Positions 7,033 to 9,536 of a stretch of 9,536 nt of DNA are shown here, one piece after another. The DNA is from UBA11612 sp964475755 (GTDB lineage Bacteria > Pseudomonadota > Alphaproteobacteria > Rhodospirillales > Rhodospirillaceae): assembly GCA_964475755.1 (NCBI GenBank), contig CAYYXR010000064.1, positions 1 to 9,536 on the forward strand, given 5' to 3'. Under the pieces are notes generated by a model. The model had not been told where the DNA came from and ran no database searches. It was given only the letters and a program-made list of their open reading frames with translations. Each line of letters begins with the position of its first letter. Positions within the stretch are counted from its first letter, which is position 1. Position numbers and translations under genes: made by a program.

Positions 7033-8472
7033 GTGGCCGAACTGCAAAAAATTTACCCGCTTTATCTCAATAACCAGGCCTATCAGCCAAATTCTGACCT
7101 CGTCGTGACAGATAAGTTTACCGGCGAGGAGGCTTATCGTACGGCGCTTGCGACGCCGGCGATTATTGAGCAGGCGATTTCGGGCGCCGTGGCTGCGGCT
7201 GAGCCGATGGCGGAGATGGCCAACTTTGAGCGTCAGGCCGTCCTAGAACATTGCGTGAAGCGTTTTCGTGAGCGTTTTGATGAATTGGCCTGGTCACTTT
7301 GCATTGAGGCAGGAAAGCCGATCGTTGATGCCGAAGGAGAAGTCACGCGCCTGATTGATACTTTTAAGATTGCCGGGGAGGAGGCTGTACGAAATTATGG
7401 CGAAATCCAGCCTCTTGACATAAGTCCACGTGCAAAAGGACTTTACGGAATGTGGCGCCGGGTGCCTGTTGGACCATGTAGCTTTATATCGCCATTCAAT
7501 TTTCCTCTTAACCTTGCAGCCCACAAGATCGCACCTGCTATTGCCATTGGCTGCCCCTTTGTAATGAAACCTGCAAGCCTCACCCCGCTCGGGGCGATTA
7601 TCATGGGCGAAGTGCTGGCCGAGACAGGCTTGCCGGAGGGGGCGTTTTCAATTCTGCCCGCCACTCGCGAAGGTGCGGACTTGTTTACGACTGATGAAAG
7701 ATTGAAGTTGATCTCTTTTACCGGCTCGCCTGGCGTGGGCTGGGATTTGAAAGCGCGATCTGGAAAGAAAAAGGTCGTCCTTGAATTAGGCGGAAATGCG
7801 GCCGTAATCGTCGACCGCGATGCCGACCTTCATCATGCCTTGGATCGAATAATATTTGGTGGCTACTATCAGAGTGGTCAAAGCTGTATTCACGTGCAGC
7901 GAGTTATCATCCACGAGGATATATATGATGAGTTTCGCGACTTACTAACGGCACGTGTGGCCGAACTAGTGCATGGAGATCCAAAAGACCGATCGACATT
8001 CATTGGCCCGATGATTTCTGGACGAGAGGCTGGCCGCCTTAAGGGGTGGGTCGACGAGGCAATTGCCTTGGGCGCTAAGCTTCTTGCTGGTGGTGGCTGC
8101 AGCGGATCGATGATGGAGGCGACCCTGATTGAAGGTTGCCCTAGCGGAGCCAGCTTGTATCAGGAAGAGGCATTCGGTCCGGCAGTCATCATCTGTAAGT
8201 TTGCCAATTGGGCGGACGCTCTGCACGAAGTTAATGATAGCAAGTTTGGCCTGCAGGCCGGAATTTTCACGCGTGATATCCATAAGGTCTTTAAGGCTTG
8301 GGATAAGTTGGATGTCGGCGGTGTTGTCGTGAATGATGTTCCCTCTTACCGTGTGGACAACATGCCTTATGGTGGGGTTAAGGATTCTGGCCTTGGTCGC
8401 GAGGGAATTCGTTTTGCCATGGAAGATATGAGTGAGATCCGTAATCTTGTGATCCGTCGCGAGCTGGATTAA
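7033..8472 (+). CDS. NAD(P)-dependent aldehyde dehydrogenase family protein
   Basis: Complete 479-residue cytosolic enzyme that oxidises an aldehyde to its acid, or to an acyl product, with NAD(P). All key residues of the superfamily are visible: Asn156 in SPFNFP (oxyanion hole), Lys179 in FVMKP (cofactor binding), the SFTGSPGVG glycine-rich segment (about 228-236), general base Glu251 in LELGGN, catalytic Cys285 in GQSCI, and EEAFGP (378-383). The C-terminal PYGGVKDSGLGREG segment is typical of the lactaldehyde/phosphonoacetaldehyde/GAPN-like branch. The GTG start is supported by AAGGAG at 7020-7025. It sits 30 bases after the acetolactate synthase-like gene, and from memory this pairing recurs in proteobacteria, so they likely form one pathway. 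The exact aldehyde cannot be read from the sequence. Nothing looks broken or missing. Confidence 0.92.
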   Translation: MAELQKIYPLYLNNQAYQPNSDLVVTDKFTGEEAYRTALATPAIIEQAISGAVAAAEPMAEMANFERQAVLEHCVKRFRERFDELAWSLCIEAGKPIVDAEGEVTRLIDTFKIAGEEAVRNYGEIQPLDISPRAKGLYGMWRRVPVGPCSFISPFNFPLNLAAHKIAPAIAIGCPFVMKPASLTPLGAIIMGEVLAETGLPEGAFSILPATREGADLFTTDERLKLISFTGSPGVGWDLKARSGKKKVVLELGGNAAVIVDRDADLHHALDRIIFGGYYQSGQSCIHVQRVIIHEDIYDEFRDLLTARVAELVHGDPKDRSTFIGPMISGREAGRLKGWVDEAIALGAKLLAGGGCSGSMMEATLIEGCPSGASLYQEEAFGPAVIICKFANWADALHEVNDSKFGLQAGIFTRDIHKVFKAWDKLDVGGVVVNDVPSYRVDNMPYGGVKDSGLGREGIRFAMEDMSEIRNLVIRRELD

Positions 8473-8483
8473 AAATTTTAGTC

Positions 8484-9272
8484 ATGAGATTTCAACTCAG
8501 ACAAAGAGCCTTAAAAGAGCTTAAATTTAGGCTCAGCCGAAGATTTTCTTTTGTACTGCGGGCCGCTCTATTCCCGTTTCTCTGCGTGCTGACAGTTTGT
8601 CTGATACCTGTTGGCGCTGTCCGTGCGGAGACCGTGACTGTGGTTGAGGCGCGAGGTGTCTCTTTTAGGCCCGGACAAAGGGTTGATGCCGAATCTATAG
8701 TGTCTGTGCCGGCGGGCGGAAAATTGGTGGCGATTCGCCCTGATGGCCGGGTCATAAGCAAAAGGGGCCCCTTCAACGGGGCACTGGATACATCTGGTGC
8801 GCGCAAGATTAACGCAAAAGTCGCGCTTGCTGCGCTTGTCGCGACGCGAAACGATCGTTCCAGCACGATTGGTGCGGTCCGCTCTGGTTCCAACGCCAAG
8901 CCTCTGCCTGACCCATGGCTTATTGACGTGGGGCGGCCAGGCGAAAGATGCCTGCGCGAGGGAACTGGACCAGTTTGGTGGCGCGCTGAGAGCACTTTGG
9001 CAAGTTCTTTTGAAATTTACCCTTCAGACCGCTCTTGGAGTGCTTCTTTTGATTGGGACGATGGCGTAAGCGTATTGCCATCCCCTGAGTTTACGAAAAT
9101 TGAGACAGTGAAATCGTTTATTGTGTCTACAGATGGCCAAGAGCATGTGGTGCGCATTCATCTTATTCCCGACGCGGTTTCTGATCCCCTAATATTAGTT
9201 TCGTGGATGATTGAAAAAGGCTGCATTCAGCAAGCTGATCGCCTCTTGGTTGAGTTAGGGGCGGAAATATAA
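8484..9272 (+). CDS. Exported FecR-like protein
   Basis: 262-residue protein with a long, very basic N-region (about 1-28), a hydrophobic stretch (about 29-46) and a likely signal peptidase I site after VRA (residue 48). Residues 50-100 resemble a FecR/LysM-like beta domain: a short strand, then a pattern like RPGQRVDAESIVSVPAGGK and VAIRPDGRVISKRGPF, matching the usual 'sense of threshold then glycine-rich turn' layout of FecR domains. The rest, with a WLIDVGRPGERC segment (Cys156), PVWWR and a C-terminal CIQQADRLLVEL helix (Cys247), is not a domain I can name; the two cysteines could pair in the periplasm. It starts 11 bases after the dehydrogenase stop with no clear ribosome binding site, suggesting coupled translation. 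No FecI sigma factor or TonB receptor is near, so iron-type FecR signalling is unlikely. The neighbour downstream is a CHASE2 sensor, with which FecR-like proteins are, as I recall, often paired. Confidence 0.65.
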   Translation: MRFQLRQRALKELKFRLSRRFSFVLRAALFPFLCVLTVCLIPVGAVRAETVTVVEARGVSFRPGQRVDAESIVSVPAGGKLVAIRPDGRVISKRGPFNGALDTSGARKINAKVALAALVATRNDRSSTIGAVRSGSNAKPLPDPWLIDVGRPGERCLREGTGPVWWRAESTLASSFEIYPSDRSWSASFDWDDGVSVLPSPEFTKIETVKSFIVSTDGQEHVVRIHLIPDAVSDPLILVSWMIEKGCIQQADRLLVELGAEI

Positions 9273-9358
9273 ATTTTTATTGTGTAATCGTTGATCTAGA
9301 ATAGCTGAACTCAACGAGCTTATCATTTCACGGTTTGGTTGCGGGAATTATTATAAAA
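9273..9358 (+). other. 86-base gap before the CHASE2 gene with a 7-bp inverted repeat
   Basis: The longest intergenic stretch in the window. TCGTTGA (9288-9294) and TCAACGA (9311-9317) form a perfect 7-base inverted repeat around a 16-base loop. No T run follows, so it is not a convincing terminator; it could be an operator-like dyad or chance. A TATTAT at 9349-9354 lies only a few bases before the ATG, too close for a normal leader. A GGGA at 9343-9346 is a weak, distant ribosome binding candidate. Confidence 0.3.
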
Positions 9359-9536
9359 ATGCTTAGAAAGCATAAATTTAAGTTTCTGATAATAATTTTG
9401 TCCGCAGTTGTTGTGGCAAATCTACTCATCTATCTTCTCGCGCCTCTAGCCAGCGCAGAAAAAAAACTCGCAGACATTCGCATCGCTGCAATGCAACCTG
9501 CGCAGCCAATCTCTGATAAGGTCACAGTCGTCGCCA
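9359..9536 (+). CDS. CHASE2-domain membrane sensor, N-terminus only
   Basis: The ATG at 9359 opens a frame that runs off the right edge after 59 residues. It begins with a basic MLRKHKFK, then a hydrophobic helix of about 20 residues (about 9-28), then a segment matching the start of CHASE2 extracytoplasmic sensor domains: an acidic/basic run with KLADIRIAAM, a Pro-rich stretch, and DKVTVVA, which in the family continues into an Ile-Asp-Glu motif. CHASE2 proteins sense an unknown external signal and usually carry a cytoplasmic adenylate/guanylate cyclase, histidine kinase, diguanylate cyclase or Ser/Thr kinase domain; the output domain here is outside the window. A TTG at 9335 is an alternative in-frame start but has no ribosome binding site. 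The position after a FecR-like gene supports the call. Confidence 0.65.
   Translation, partial: MLRKHKFKFLIIILSAVVVANLLIYLLAPLASAEKKLADIRIAAMQPAQPISDKVTVVA

Noticed and set aside
8535..8555. Twin-arginine (Tat) signal in the FecR-like protein
   Set aside because: SRRFSF has the two arginines but not the Phe-Leu at the expected positions, and the protein shows no cofactor domain; a Sec signal fits better.

Overview
The window reads as part of a Gram-negative chromosome. It encodes a type I secretion ABC transporter with its membrane fusion protein, a Sec-type signal peptide on a large protease-like protein, and the start of an inner-membrane sensor. Base composition is close to balanced, the gaps are AT-rich, and TTG and GTG starts follow clear AAGGA(G) ribosome binding sites. 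An alphaproteobacterium or another marine or soil proteobacterium would fit, but no sequence here fixes the taxon. All seven genes lie on the + strand with short gaps. I see no tRNA, rRNA, CRISPR array, transposase or convincing terminator.

Layout: (1) 1-1047, the 3' part of a type I secretion ATPase/permease, cut by the left edge. (2) 1085-2257, a HlyD/LapC-type periplasmic adaptor. (3) 2259-5300, a 1013-residue exported protein with an unrecognised N-terminal region rich in paired cysteines, a run of TPR-like helices and a C-terminal CHAT (caspase-like) domain with an intact His/Cys dyad. It starts one base after the adaptor's stop, at a TTG with a strong ribosome binding site. (4) An AT-rich 43-base gap, then a two-gene metabolic pair: a thiamine-diphosphate enzyme of the acetolactate synthase large-subunit type (5344-7002) and an NAD(P)-dependent aldehyde dehydrogenase (7033-8472). 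(5) 8484-9272, an exported FecR-like small protein. (6) From 9359 to the right edge, the N-terminus of a CHASE2-domain membrane sensor whose output domain lies outside the window.

How it may work together: the secretion genes, the CHAT protein, the FecR-like protein and the CHASE2 sensor all act in or across the inner membrane and periplasm. They look like one envelope signalling and proteolysis module coupled to a type I exporter. The acetolactate synthase/aldehyde dehydrogenase pair is a recognisable metabolic unit sitting inside that module. Whether it belongs functionally or is an insertion is the main open question. No secreted substrate (RTX protein or adhesin) and no TolC-type outer-membrane channel is visible here.
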